From: Azorinus chamasolen
Taxonomy: Eukaryota; Mollusca; Bivalvia; Cardiida; Solecurtidae
Length of the DNA: 64,000 nucleotides
Assembly (NCBI GenBank): GCA_963576725.1
Contig: OY755244.1
Location: 32,151,876 to 32,215,875, forward strand
Reading direction: 5' to 3'
The translations under genes and the position numbers were made by a program. The notes under the pieces are model-generated. The model was given only the letters and a program-made list of their open reading frames with translations. It was not told the DNA's origin and did no database searches. Shown one piece after another: positions 36,901-51,900 of this stretch. Positions within the stretch are counted from its first letter, which is position 1; each line of letters opens with the position of its first letter.

Positions 36901-39900
36901 CAGTTTTAGTTCAGCAATAACATGCAATGACTTAAACATGTAAATAGCCTTAGTCCTTAACCTGTTGAATGATTCAAACTGGATCCTCCCTTTCTGAATA
37001 TTTAATTAACAAGATATTTTATCAATGTTTATCGCTGTAGAAAATGAATTTTATGACGAACACTGTGTGAACCCTGATCAAAGGGCTCCCTCTGGGTCTA
37101 CACTGTTTACAAAAGTCTTGTATACTGGATTCCCACACTTAAAGGGTTAATAGAGGATTGGTCCATGAAATTATTTCAAAGGGATTTTCTGTTGCTGCTT
37201 TGACAGTTTTTCACCCTGAAATAGAAATGTGTGGATAGCTGAATGCCATTTCTTTATGATCATTCATCCACAGTTTTGTTTATGATTTCTGTTTGAGTTG
37301 GGATTCCATTTAGTGATTGCACTGGGAGATGAGGCTTTATCATTGTCGATAAATAATGAGTATGGTAAAAAACTATTAACTCCTTCAACGCTTTTATGCC
37401 AATCCCCCCCCCCCCCCCAATAAGGAGGGGGGGGGGGGGGGGGTTATTGTTTTTTCCCAGGTGTCTGTTGGTTTGTTCCCAACTTAAATGTTGGCAATAA
37501 CTTTGTAGTCATTGCACATTCTTATTTAAAACTTGCATAAGAACTGTAGGATCTGATCTATATCATGTCCAAAGCAGACCTTGACCTCCTATAGGAGCCG
37601 TCTGAACTGGGTCTACTCTGTTTACAAATGCGTAAAAATGCATGTATATGAGGGAAATGGTTAATTGAATCAAATGGAATAGCAAAGTGTAGACCCAGTT
37701 CAAAGTGCTGCTTCAGTTTTATCTAGTTTTACAATATTCACTTATCCCTTATCCCCTGTAAAAACTATAATGTCAGCTCAAACTGGGATCTGTTCAATTT
37801 GACATCATCTGATTGGATTAAGCTCTCTTGAGAATTTATTGATTGAATGTCAAACAGCTTGGATCCTGATGAGATGCAGAGTTACTCAGCGTCTCACCTA
37901 GATCCAAGCTGTTTGCAAATGCTTGTCGCAGATAGCAGGATAAGGGTTAAAAGTAATTATGGTATGTCTATCCAGCCAACAGTATTGCTGGTGTCATGAT
38001 GTAATTTGACAAATTTTACATCCCTATTGATTTTGTCATCAACTCTTTACTTAATGTAACATGAAAAATTATGCTGACCTTTGCAAACCGTTTAGATCAA
38101 GATGGACTGCGTAGTGACTAGGTTTCTCATGAATTTCCAAACTGTTTTAAATCGAGATTTTATTTTATTAGATAGAGAAGTTATAACATTTTTCTTAAAG
38201 ATGAAGCTTGCAGCAATTTGAGCAGAAAAGATTGTGCTTAGCTTGGAGAAGAATTGATGTCTTTGTTAGAGTGTAGATCAATGTCCTAACCGGGCATTAT
38301 ATTATTGTTGTATGGGCGCAGTGGTCATTTGAATGAGGCTCTTTTAATGTCACTTGTGTCAAGAGCTGTCTGAATGAGTTTTTTTAAACCCTTTACTCAC
38401 TGAATATTCATTATGAAATAATATTATGAATATTAATTAGATTAATTTTTGTAATAGCACAATCATGGACACAGGAATTTTGACCATTATCAGAAACTGT
38501 AGAATCTTTAACCCTTTACTCCATAAATACGCCTTTCTACAACTCTGTAATAACCACTTCTTGAAACCATTGTGATAAATAGAGCATTTGCTCCTATAGG
38601 AGCAAATTAATGCTCTATTTATCACAATGGTTTCAAACTACAAATTTCTAAATTTTTCCTTTTCTCTAGTTAATGCTCCTTTTCGGTAGATTTATTCAAA
38701 GGGGTTGGGTCTAAAAATAGCCTATGAAGGAATGGGTTAATAATATCTATTACATCATAAGAATCATCTGCTCTGTTTGCAGAGTCATAGACAGGTGCAT
38801 TTATGGAGTGAAGGGTTAACCCTTTAGTATTTATGCAACAAATAATGATGTCACGAATATCAATCAGATTTGTTTTTATAATGGCATACACTCGCATGAT
38901 ATTTTGGCCATGGCAGAAACTGTAGAATCAGATCTATATTATATTGTAAGCAAGCAGAGCAGACCCTGATCAGATGGCTCCTCTAAGTCTAATCTGGGTC
39001 TACATTGTTTGCAAAGGCATAGAAAGGTGTATTTATGAAGTAAAGAGTTAAGTATCTGTGATCCTTGACAGACAGGTAAAGGGTTACGCATCCACCTGCT
39101 CTTATGGACCTCTATGTTATTCATATATGGTAGCTATATAGGCACACTCTACTATAGTTAAAACCATTATGAGGATTTGATAAAGAAATGAATGAAAAAA
39201 AAAATGATTTGAAATTTTTCGCTTTCCTCTCTCATCTGGAGAAATGCACCAGTTGCTATGTGTTAGATGCCGTATTTGTTGAATCCTTTCCTTCATATAA
39301 TTAATTCATGCCTTTGAACAGAGTAGACCCAGATCTTTACAAGCAATTATGCCTCATTTACCACAATGGTTTAAATACGACATAATTCTAAAATCTTCCT
39401 TTTCTCTAGTAAATGCACCTTTTCGGTAGATTTATTCGAAGAGGTAGGATCTAAAAATAGCTTATGAGGGAATGTGTTAAGGCAATTTTGTGTGAAAAAT
39501 CATTTTCTTGTAATGGCATCTCATATAATGAATTAAAAATGAAATTGATTAGTATGCCAGCATAAATCATAATGCTTGGGTAGGCAAATTATTTGCAAGT
39601 CAGTTCATTTCATTACCCTTACTTTGCTGTGAAAATATAGCCTCTCAAATTTGGACCTGGTGCAATTTTGACTACTTTCGATTTGCTCAAGCTGTTATGG
39701 AACTGTACAGCTTATATCCTGATGAGATGCAGATGAGATGCGTCTCATGTGGATCAATGCTTTTTGAAAATGGATTAAGGGCTAATCATTAATTATGACA
39801 GCAAGAAACAAGAGTGCCATGGAATGTATTGATAAGTTACGCAATTAATGCAAAATATCAGCAAAATAGCTGTACATTTACACGTCAATCACTTACCAGT

Positions 39901-42900
39901 AAATGTTCACTCCCAATATCAGTGATTAGTATTTGCCAAAGTTTTGAAAAGTAGATAAATTAAAAAAAAAAAATGATCTGCATCAGATTGTTTTAACCCT
40001 TTTTTTTTTATATATTTTTGCTTTTTCACACATTTGCAAACCAAGAAGACCCAGATGAGATGGCTCCTGTAGGAGCTATCTGATAAGTGTATGCTCTGTT
40101 TGCTTATGAAATTTTACATTGCACAGAAAGTCTTCTGGGGTCTTCCTTCTTGTAAAACGTAAAACTCTGATACAAACGAATCTGTTTTCAAAGGCGTTAA
40201 CTTAAAAGTGTCTGTATGAGGTAAACATTACCGTAAAGAGTTAAATACTTGGACACCCAATCTCCCCATTCCACTAGTTTGTAAAGCTGAATTATTTAAG
40301 AGATTGAGTGCAGCTTGTTAACCAATGCATGTACAGGAACATGTGCGTTTTAGCAGTACGGTAAAACCCCTCTAAACCGGAATTCTAGTAGAGAAGAATT
40401 TAGATATTTTTAGGCCGGTTGCTGCTTAATGCAGGGTGAAAGTCATGCAGAAAGCTCCTCTAGGAGCTTTCTGCATGACACTTTCATCCTGCATTAAGCT
40501 GCCACCTGTCTTCAAGACAGATATTTGTACAAAATTATATATTCGGTTTAGAGGGTTTTTACTGTACTGGGTTTTGATGCTAGACCCATAAACTCTATGA
40601 ATGCTGAATTTTCAGACTGGAATGGCCTGTCATATTTAACAATAAAGACCATTCAGTATAAATCAACATATACTTTGTGAGAGGATTTTAAATGACGGGC
40701 AGAGCAGACCCTGAATTGATGACTATTCTGTGAGCCCTCTGATGTGGGTCTACACTGTTTGAAAACTCGTTTTCAGCCTAGCTGTTTACAATAATGTGGA
40801 TACTTATCAGTCAGCTCCTGCTCTGGTGCCTTCTGACTCTGACCTTTACTGGTGGCCACCTCTGTGCAAGCTAAGCCTATTACAAAAAGAAATGGGATTG
40901 GATATTATGTTCAAAATGTTTTGTTCACAAGTTCTTCATTACTGCAGTGAGAAATAATGTTATCTCAATCTAAATTCATGACAATTCTACAATATGGGCT
41001 TTCTTTTTTTCTGTCTCAGTGCCTGACCTTTTGAAATTTGATAATTTGGCCCGAGCAGTGAAGTTTATTGGTTAAAGGAGTGTTATAGAAAAAAATTGAT
41101 TTTGACAAGTTTGTAATTTGAGAGCCTGAGAGATAATTTGAAAGTCAGACAATTGGTTCCCACTTTATTATCGATTTGACCAATTGGGATGAAATGAGCT
41201 GTTTGTAATACATAAATCAGAAAATTCGAGAGAAACATTACAGGCACCTGCATGTAATTGCTTTTTTGCTCATGGTTTACAAGTGATCAATAATCTGAAA
41301 CTGGTGAGCAGGGCAATGGCTTAACCCTTTACAGCATAGTAATGTCTTTGCAAATAGAGCAGACCCAGATCAGAGAGCTCCTGTAGGAGTCACTGAACAA
41401 GGTTAAAAATTGCTCTGTTTGCTTATGAAATAATATAGGTGTGATTCTACAGTTTCTTCCATGGCCAAAATTCCCATTTTTAAAATGTTTTTTATAAAAC
41501 CTCAGCTAATTAATATTCATAAAATCGTTATTTCATGTGTGAATATTCATGGGGTAGAGGCTTAATGCAGAACCATTGTATCATCATTTTGAAATTTTAT
41601 TAATAAATGCAAAAAGATTGGTCCATTTAGCATATCAGGCACATTGATAGATTTACGGTGTTCTTTGGTCACTTTTATCCCTTACCCCAAATGGTAAGGA
41701 TGGTGTTTCATCCCCTACCCCAGATGGTAGGGATGTTTTATCCCCTACCCCAAATGGTAGGGATGGTGTTGTTTTATCCCCTACCCCAAATGGTAGGGAT
41801 GGTGTTAGAAAACCCTACAAAAACATGACATTGTGTCAGCCATGTTGCTTGCAAATATTCCTGATTACTTCGTAAACAGTTCTGATTCAGATGTGATGCT
41901 AATAACTTAGTTTCTGAAAACTACTGGGGAATATCTGCTTTCAGAGTATGCAGCAGACGACAAATTTTGCAGACAATTATTTAGCGTGCAAAGATTTGAT
42001 TTCCATTATTATACATAATTGTGCGTTTTATTTTCAGATTTGCTACACATGAAAAGAATGGGCTTTTGTTTTACAATGGACGGTTCAATGAGCTACATGA
42101 CTTTATTGCCTTGGAAATTGTGGATCGCCAGATACAGTTCTCATTTTCTGTTGGAGACAGCATTGAGAAAGTTTCTCCATATGTAGAGGATGGAGTTAGC
42201 AATGGACACTGGCAGCAGGTCACTGTAGACTATCTCAATATGGTAAGCATTAGACGTATCCCCCTGTATCTAATCCAAGTTTGACTGGCCCCAGTAAAGT
42301 TTTCCAAATGGTTTTTTATTTGCTGAGCAAGCTAAGTTTGAAGACCTCTCAAACTTTAACCCTTTCCTCCATAAATACACCTTTCTATGCCTCTGTAATA
42401 ACCGCTTCTTGAAACCATTGTGATAAATAGAGCATTTGCTCCTATAGGAGCAAATACTCTATTTATCACAATGGTTTCAAACTACAAAATTCTAAAAAAA
42501 AATCCTTTTCTCTAATAAATGCTCCTTTTGGGTAGATTCATTCAAGAGGTTGGATCTAAAAATAGCCTATGGAGGAAAGGGGTAAGTCTCTACTACATAT
42601 AGATGCCTTTTGACACCTTTGAAAATGGAGTAGACCAGATTAGGTGGTTCCTGTAGGAGCTGTCTATTATCTGATCTGTTTGCTTATAGAATGTCTTAGA
42701 GCTAATTCTATACCATTTGGCATAGCTAAATATTTATTTGTTTTATACAACAATATAAAATAATTAGGTCATTAATATTCATAATGGGTGGAGTCTGCCA
42801 TGGATATTCATGGAGGAAAGGGGTTAAATTAGTATATAATTATGTTGTATTGCTCTGAAACTTTGTACACATGTTTATTGTTAGATTAATTTTCAGAAAG

Positions 42901-45900
42901 CTGATTATGGGGACATTCGATACACAGGATTTTATTTCCGAAATGGTTTAACCCTTTCCCTCATAGAAATACATTTCCATGCATTTGCAAACAGTAGACC
43001 CAGATCAGACAGCTCCTATGGGAACTGTCTGATCAGGATCTGCTCTGTTTGCTTATGGAATTATATAGATATAATTCTACAGTTTCTACCAATACCAAAA
43101 CATCCAGTGTATATTATGCCATTATAAAATTCAGCTAATAAATATTCATGACATCATTATTTCTTTCTTGAATATTGAACAGGGAAAGGGTTAAATCTTC
43201 CACTGCCATGGTCACCGGAAACTGACTAATAGGGCTTTGCTGCAATGAGAGGAATCTCTGAATGACTTTGCAAACAGTGTGGACCCGGAAGAAATGCCAT
43301 GTAACTTGGCATCTCTTCAGAATCCAAACTGTTTGTCACTCAACTTATGCTTTTAAAACAAATTGAACTGTCTTGCAACATGACACAGTAATGTTGTAGT
43401 TTTACCAGTCAAATTTAGCATTTGAGCCACAAATTACAACACTGGTCAGTCCTTAAAAGGCCATGTTGAGCCATGTGATGGTTATAACAACCACACAGGG
43501 AAGATAATAGACAGACTGATCTCTGTAATTGCTAGATAATTATGGCTATTGGCGACACTGGACGGGTAGCTGGCAGAATAATTTGGGGTTTTATACACAG
43601 TTGGTTAGGCAGGTGTTAATGCTTAACCCTTTCCCTCATATAAACGTGTTTTCACTCATTTGCAAGCAGAGTAGACCCAGATCAGACGGCTCATAGAGGA
43701 GCCGTCTGATCAGGGTCTACTCTGTTTGTTAATAGAATTTGAAAGATCTATGTCTTTACTTCCTAAAATGGCAATGATGTTCCACCTTCCATATTTCATT
43801 ATAACTATTTTGGCCATGAATATGCAGTAGGTATTGAAAAATGAAATAAACAGGGAAAGGGTTAACCCTTCGCTTGCAGGAGCTGTCTCATCTGGGTCTT
43901 CACTATTTACAGGTAGGTATATTGACGTGAATAGCAAGCGAAGGGTTCAGTCAGATGTATTTACCTTTTAGTGCACTGTTCCCTAAATGCAAGCCGTGTT
44001 AACTGTTTCCTTTCTATAAACACTTTTTCATGCCTTTGCAAACAGAGTAGAACCGGATCTGAAACAGCTCCTGTAGGAATCGTCTAATCAGAGTGTGCAC
44101 TAATATACCTATATCAAAAAGTCTTATGTACATATGTCAGTCAATAAATAACCAAGATGTATTTCTTATGTGAAGATTCATAGGGAAAGTGTTAATCCAG
44201 ATGAGATGCTGAACTGTTTTGACACAAGAATGTATGTTTGAAGAAAAATACAATAAAGCTGATAATTTTTTTTAAACCTTTTCCCTCATGAATGTTTATA
44301 TAAGATATAAATACATCTGCAGGAGTTGCAGTCTGATCTGGATCTACTCTGTTTGCAAAGGTGCAAAAAAGGTGTATCTATGAAGCAGGCAAAGTTTTGA
44401 GCTGGCTATAGTTTAAACTTTATTGAGCAAACTGAAGATTAAGTTTATGGTACACAGATGTCCCTTCTAGCCATTGTATGTTACCCGATGAAAAACAGTT
44501 CGATAAATTTTCATAACGGCATGAGCACATGAATTTTTGGCTATGACAGAAACTGTAGAATGGCCTATATATTATTTCATAAACAAATAGCAGATCATTA
44601 CATGAGCTGTCTGATCTAGGTACTCTGTTTGCAAAAGTATCTATGAGGTAAGTGTTTGTACCATTTGGTGTATTTTATCCAATCTTCCCAAGGGACTACC
44701 AAATGCTTACAAAGTCTTCATTAGTCACTTGAGCATTTTACCCACTTTGAGAAAATTGAGACAGACTACACTCTAAACTGAGATGTTTTAATCCAATCTT
44801 TGTCAAGCATAGTCCTAGTATTCTAGTCAGTCAGCCTTTGTATATCTTGCAAATGTTTAACCCTTTACTCCATAGGTATGCCTTTTAACGCCTTTGCAAA
44901 CAGTGCAGACCCAGATCTGGTAGGAGGGTCTGCTCTGTTTGCCTAACACTTTACTTCATGAATATTTAAGTCAGAAATAATGACCATATGAATATTAATT
45001 ACCGGTAGCTGAACTTTTATATTGACATCATGAACAAGGGACTTTGTATCATGGCAGGAAACTGTAGAATTAGATCTATGTTATTTCACAAACAAACAGA
45101 GCAGACCCTGATCAGACAGCTCCTACAGGAGCCATCTGATTTAGGTCTTCTCTGTTGCAAAGTGTAGAAAAGCAGGTTTATGGAGTACAGGGTTAAGAAA
45201 ATATGTAGATCTGATTCTACAGCTTTTTTCCATTGTCAAATATTCCAAATAATAAGGGTTAAACTGTGGAATACTATTTCACCTTGCCTGAACAATCCTG
45301 TGATTGTGTCTGGTCTTGCCAAACTGTAGAATGAAAGGATTGTATACCCATGACCTGATACTGGGTGACACTTCAATTATATACCTATATCCGGTAACAG
45401 ATCATGATATGGCCACAAATATCTCACCCTGATTTGGGTACCAATTTTGTATACTTCTGAAATATTTGTTGTGTTACAAGTTTTTTATCCCTAAAACTCC
45501 GCATCTCATCAGGAGCAAGCCATTTGACACTCAGTCAATAGTTTCTCAAATCAGAAGTTGTCGAAATTTCATCAGCAATTAAGTAGTCATTATCTTTTTT
45601 ACAGTTGTACAGAGTTAAATTAAAATTTGTACTGATATGGTTCAGAGAAAACATTTGCAGTGGATCAATTTCAGCCAAAATGGATGCACTTGTTTCACTT
45701 CCACATATTGTCGTCTGCAAATTTTGTTGTCACAGCTACTTTCATTGTTAACCTTTTACTTCATGAATATACTCTGTTTGCAAAAGCATTAAAAGATGTA
45801 CTTATGGAGTAAAGGGTTAAATGTCTTCTTCCCTTTTCTTTCAAAAAACCTAATCACAGTATCAAGATGATGGGACGAAGAGTTAATTGGCCATATGGAT

Positions 45901-48900
45901 CCAAAATGTTTGCTAATAGTTAATTACAGATGTGCAAACTAGTTAACCTTTCATGAACCTTTTACGCCATGAATATTCATGTAAGAAATAAAGACATCAT
46001 GAGTATAGGTCAGATAAGTTTTTTATACCTTACATGAACTGGAAATTTTACAGGATAGAAATTTAAGAATCAGACATATATATTCCCCATTAGCAAATGA
46101 TGTAGACCTTGAGGAGCCATCTGATCTGGGTCTACTCTGTTTACAGAGGCATATAAAGGCTTATTTCTGGAGTAAATGGTTAATCAGCAGCCAGCTGTTC
46201 TGATCTGAATTGTTTGCAGAACATAGCCCAAGAGTACAATCTAATTTGTTCAAAGTCATAATTTATGTATTCTGTGATAAGTTAATTTTCTAATTTGTAT
46301 TGTTACATGTGTCAAAAACCACTAACAAGGTATAATTTTGGTTATTTAGATAGCTTGTTTACTAATTTGTCCACTGAACAGTTAGATGAATGCCTTAGTC
46401 ATCTTTAGCCCTTTATCAATATTATTATTTATTTCAATACATACTAAATACTGGTATTCATGGACAAAATAGTTATAATGCAATATGGATGGTGGAACAT
46501 CATTGCCATTTTAGAAAGTAAAGAAATGGATCTATCCAATTCCATTAGCAAACAGAGCACTGCCCGGACTCTGATTAGACGGCTCCTATAGGAGCTGTCT
46601 GATCCGGGACTACTCTGTTTGCAAATGCGTGAAAAGGCATTTATATGAAGGAAAGGGACAACCCTTTACCTGATGAATATTCATGGGAGAAATAATGACA
46701 TTTTGAATGTTTATTAGCTTAATATTTACAGTATGGAAACAGGAATGTTTGGCTGTAACATAATAAGATTTGACAGTTCCATAAGCAAACAATGCAGACA
46801 TTGATCAGTGGGAGCTTTCTGATCTGTGTCTACTCTGTTTGCAAAGGCATGAAAAGACATTTCTTTCAGGTAAAGGGTTAAGACATGAAACCACTTAGTG
46901 AATTAGTGTTCAGCTATCATGACACATTTAATCTTCAATTTCAATCTTTGCCGAAAGGATTTTTGTAGGTAAAAATAGTTTAATGTCAGCCCTTAAGAGT
47001 TTGAATAGTGAAAAGATTGACTGCCCTCAATTAAAACACTTTTAAGGCTATTAGAGGGTAGGACTGTGGTGGTATTGTGGGTTGTGTAGTATACAACGAT
47101 CAACAAAACCCTATAAAATACACCTAGGCCCAGTTAGACCTTTGAATGCTGAGAGTCCATTTAACCCTCTGCTTCATAATTATTTATGCAAGAAAAAAAG
47201 GCATCATGAATATTAATTAGATTTATTTGTACAATGGCATGAGCACAGGAAATTTTGGCCACAGCAAAAAGTATACAATCAGATCTATATTATTCCATAA
47301 GCAAACAAAGCAGACCCTGATCAGATTGCTCCTACAGGAGCCTTCTGATCTGGGTCTACTCTGTTTGCAAAGGCAAAGAAAGGTGTTTGCAAAGGCATGA
47401 GAAAGCATTTCTGTCAGGTAAAGGGTTAATGTCAAGTGTTCATATTGAAAAGAAGTTTGACATTTGACATCACCACAGTAAAAAGGCATTGCAGTGTTGA
47501 ACATGATGAGATCAGCCATGAAAACATAATATTAACCCTTTCCCTGTTCTATGTTTATTCCAAATTTCAATACCTACTGAATCTTCATGGACAAAAAGGT
47601 TATAATGAAATATGGAGCGTGGAGCATTGTAGCCATTTTAGAAAGTAAAGACACAGATCTTTGAAATTCTATTAGCAAACAGAGTAGACCCTGATCAGAC
47701 GGCTCCTCTAGGAGCCGTCTGATCTGGGTCTACTCTGTTTGCAAATTCGTGAAAACACGTTTATATGAGGGAAAGGGTTAACCCTTTGAATGGCGAATGT
47801 TCAAAGTGGAATGGACCATCAGTGTTTAAACATTTGCCTGGTTATAGGCCTTTTGATGCATTTACAAACAGAGCAGACCCAGATCAGATGGATCCTGTAG
47901 GAGCTGTTTGATCAGGGTCTGCTCTGTATGCCTCTGGAATGAATCTATGATTCTAAAGTTCCTGCCATGGCTAAATAATCATTTCCATATACCTCTTTGA
48001 AAATCTAGTTAATAGTTATTTATGAAGTCATTAATTCTAACATGATCAGATAAAGGGTTGACTATAGAGGAATTTGAATGGCAAACAGAGCAGACCCTGC
48101 ATATGCTTTAGGAGCTGTTTTTTGGTCTGAAACATTTACAATATAAACATGCTCAGGACTTCATGATAGGTCTTATATTATTTGGAGGTAGAAACAGAGT
48201 TTAAATATTTTATTATAATACTATTGGGAGTGTAGAAAGCTTCCCACCCTTTCCATAGATTAAGGTACAATTTATGTGTCTGGTTTAATCCGTGGAGACC
48301 TTTTACTGCAGAAAGGCAGATATTAGTAAAGTCATTTTACCATATATTGACCAAACAAGGCTGCCAGTATGCAAATTTATTTTATGACACATGTCCATTA
48401 GATGAATTTACAGACATCTTTGAATGATGCCTTATTAAGTTGGGCATGAATTATTTATTACAAGTCTGGCACCTATGCAGGAGCACAGATCGTTTGATGA
48501 TCGTTTGATGTCCAGACAAGACAGCTATGATAAACACTAGGCTCTCTAAGAACATAAATAATAGATGCTCCAACATGTGTCCATAGTCAGCAGTTCTTAC
48601 TGGTTCTACATACAGCAATAACATTAACCCTTTACTCCATAAATATTCCTTTCTGCGCCTTTGCAAACAGTAGATTTGGATCAGACAGCTCCTATAGGAG
48701 CCATAATTATGATCATGGTCTGCTCTATTTGCTTATGATATAATATAGATATGGTTCTACAGTTTCTGCCATGGCCAAAAGTTCCTGTGTCAATGTGCTA
48801 TTATAACAATCTCATTAATATACATAATTAATAATTATTTCTTAACTGAATATTCATGGAGGAAAGAGTTAAAATTTAACCCTTTCCCTCATATAAACGT

Positions 48901-51900
48901 GTTTTCACGCATTTGCAAACAGAATAGACCCAGATCAGATGGCTCCTAGAGGAGCCGTTTGATCAGGGTCTACTCTGTTTGCTTATGGAATTTGGTAGAC
49001 CTATTTCTTTAGTTTCTAAAATGGCTGCAATGTTACACCTTAAGTTTTTAATTATAACTATTTTGTCCATGAATATTCAGTAGGTATCGACATTTGGAAT
49101 AAACATAGAGCAGGGAAAGGGTTAAGCCTTTCCCTGTTGAATTTTCATGTAAGAAATAATAGCATCATGAGTATTATGAGCTGAATTTTAGCTCCACTTT
49201 TTCAAAAAAGTGGAGCTATTGTCATGACCCTCTCGTCGGCGTCGGCGTCGGTTAACCTTTTTGTTAAGGTCCATTTCTCAGAAACCATCAAAGATATTTG
49301 GTTCATATTTGGTATGTATGTTTACTATCACAAGGGCAACCCATTTCACAAGGGTAGGTAACCCTAAATTAATTTTGCCATAGTTATGCCCCTTTTTCGA
49401 CTTAGAATTTTCATTGTTGGTTAAGTTTTATGTTAAGGTCCATGTCTCAGAAACTGTCCAAGATATTTGGTTCAAATTTGGTATGCCTGTTAAGGATTAC
49501 AAGGGGAACCACTTCCACAAGGGCAGGTAACCTTAAAATTAATTTTGCTATAGTTATCTGCCCTTTCTGACTTAGACTTCCACTACACTATCCAGCACTA
49601 AAGAAAGTGGAGCGCGCTGTCTGCGGACAGCTCTTGTTTATAATGCCATATACATGTACAGGATTGGTTGGTATTGTAGAATCTGTAGTCAGATCTACTA
49701 TAATTTCATTAGCAAACATTACATACATGTATTTGAAGTTCTACATTATAAACATTACAATATTTGAGGTTCTATATTCTTACATTACATACTTAAAGTT
49801 CTACATTACATATTTGAAATTTTACATTACAATTTCATTACATATTTGAAGTTCTACAGTATGTACATTACATACTTGAAGTTTTACATTACATTCATTA
49901 CATATTCGAAGTTATACATTACATACACTACATAGTTGAAGTTCTATATTATGTACATTACATACTTGAAGTTCTATGTTATATACTGAATATTTATACG
50001 GCTATATAAGAATATGTTTTCAGCTGTGTTTCATAAATTCTGTGCAGTTGCAGCTGTATTCTGTTTTGCTGATTCATGATTACTAGTCATCCTGATCAGA
50101 CCTTGAGATATATATTTGAAGTTCTATTCAAAAGAGTTGGCGCTTTCAAAACGAATACATTGTAGGTTGAACTTGATATTTAAAATAATTAAATATCAAA
50201 TGTAAACGGCAATTTTATAATGAAATCAGATTTTTCAAAAAATCTTGTTTATCGCTCATGACATGGCAGCTTTGCAAAAGTTGTGATTTACAGCTAATTG
50301 AAAATTTAGCATTAAACACACTGAGCAAATAACAGACAACTGAAGTTATCATTTACTTCATTTTTGGAATACAACTTTTGCTTTCTTTTCACAAACACAA
50401 AAGTGAGTATCCATATGCTTGGATCCTGATAACATGCTGAATAACTTCGGTCATGTCTAGAACCAAATATTTACACAGATAGTCACAATATTTTCTTGTT
50501 GTATGGTAAAGGTTGATTTATGCTTAACCGTTCCTCTCTGCTTTTTTGGGCATTATTTGACCGTATGCAAATAATTGAAGATGTATTTAATTTCAACATG
50601 CACATCAGGTTAACCTTTACCCTGCGGCAAAAATAATGTCTGCTCAAACTCTGATGTAAGAATTTCTAACTTGTTACTGGTTCATGCCAAACTACTGACA
50701 GAGTGTAGAGCAGTTTGGATCCTGATGAGAGACAGAGTTACTCGGCGTCTCATCTGGACCCAAGCTGTTTGTAAATGATGGTTAGGTTGTGTTCGGAAAG
50801 ATAAGGCTTAATGCATAAGCTTTGCATTTAAAATCGGCAGCTTTGTTGCCTTGAAGCAAATAGTTTGAAGCAATGAATATCCTTCAAATAACCCTTTAAA
50901 TGTAAGCGTTTAACCCATTTCTTCATAGGCTATTTTTAGATCCAACTACTTTGAATAAATCTACCGAAAAGGAGCAATAACTAGAGAAAAGGAAAAATTT
51001 TAGTATTTTGTAGTTTGAAACCATTGTGATAAATAGAGCATTTGCTCCTATAGGAGCAAATGCTCTATTTATCACAATGGTTTCAACAGGTGATTTTTAC
51101 AGAGGCCTAGAAAGGCGTATTTATGGAGGAAAGGGTTAACCCAGATCAGACTGCTTCTCTAGGAGCTGTCTGATCAGGGTCAACTCTGTTTGCTTAATGT
51201 GTAATTATAATAGATCTGACTCTACAGTCTACCAATACCGAAAGCATCCTGTTTATATATGCCATTATAAAAATCCAGCTAATACATATTCATGATGTCA
51301 TTATTTCTTGCACAAATGTGCAACATAGATAGGGCTTAACAGTTTAAACTTTAGATCCTTATGAGATGACATCTCATCTTGATCCAAACTGTTTGCAATT
51401 GTCATCACAAATTCATTCCAAAGATTGTAGCTGCGACAGTTTAATGTTCAACCCTCATCATCATAGAAAATATGTGAGCCCCCTATTACTTTGTCAAGTA
51501 TTAACAGTAAGGTATTCAGTAATTGAAAACTGACATCATGCATATTAGCTGTGAGATTATCCCTTTATGTGCTGACTTTTTAGAGTGAAAATGTTCAGTC
51601 ACTTTTTAACTATGCAGACCATTCAGTATGAAGGGATAAAATTTGCTGGAGTTTCATACTCGCAGACAGAGAGCAGAACATACTCAGAGGACTTCTCTTG
51701 GGACCCTTTCATCTGGCTCTACATTGTTTACAAATCCCAGTTAAGTCCTACATTTAAAGGGATATTGTACAAAGAATTTCAGCAAACAGAATGCCATTCA
51801 TGCATATATAAAACGAGTGCAGCTATCAACAGTATGGGGTGCACATACACACTACAATGTTTTTACTGTTTGCACGTTTTCTATTTCAGACTGCGACTGT

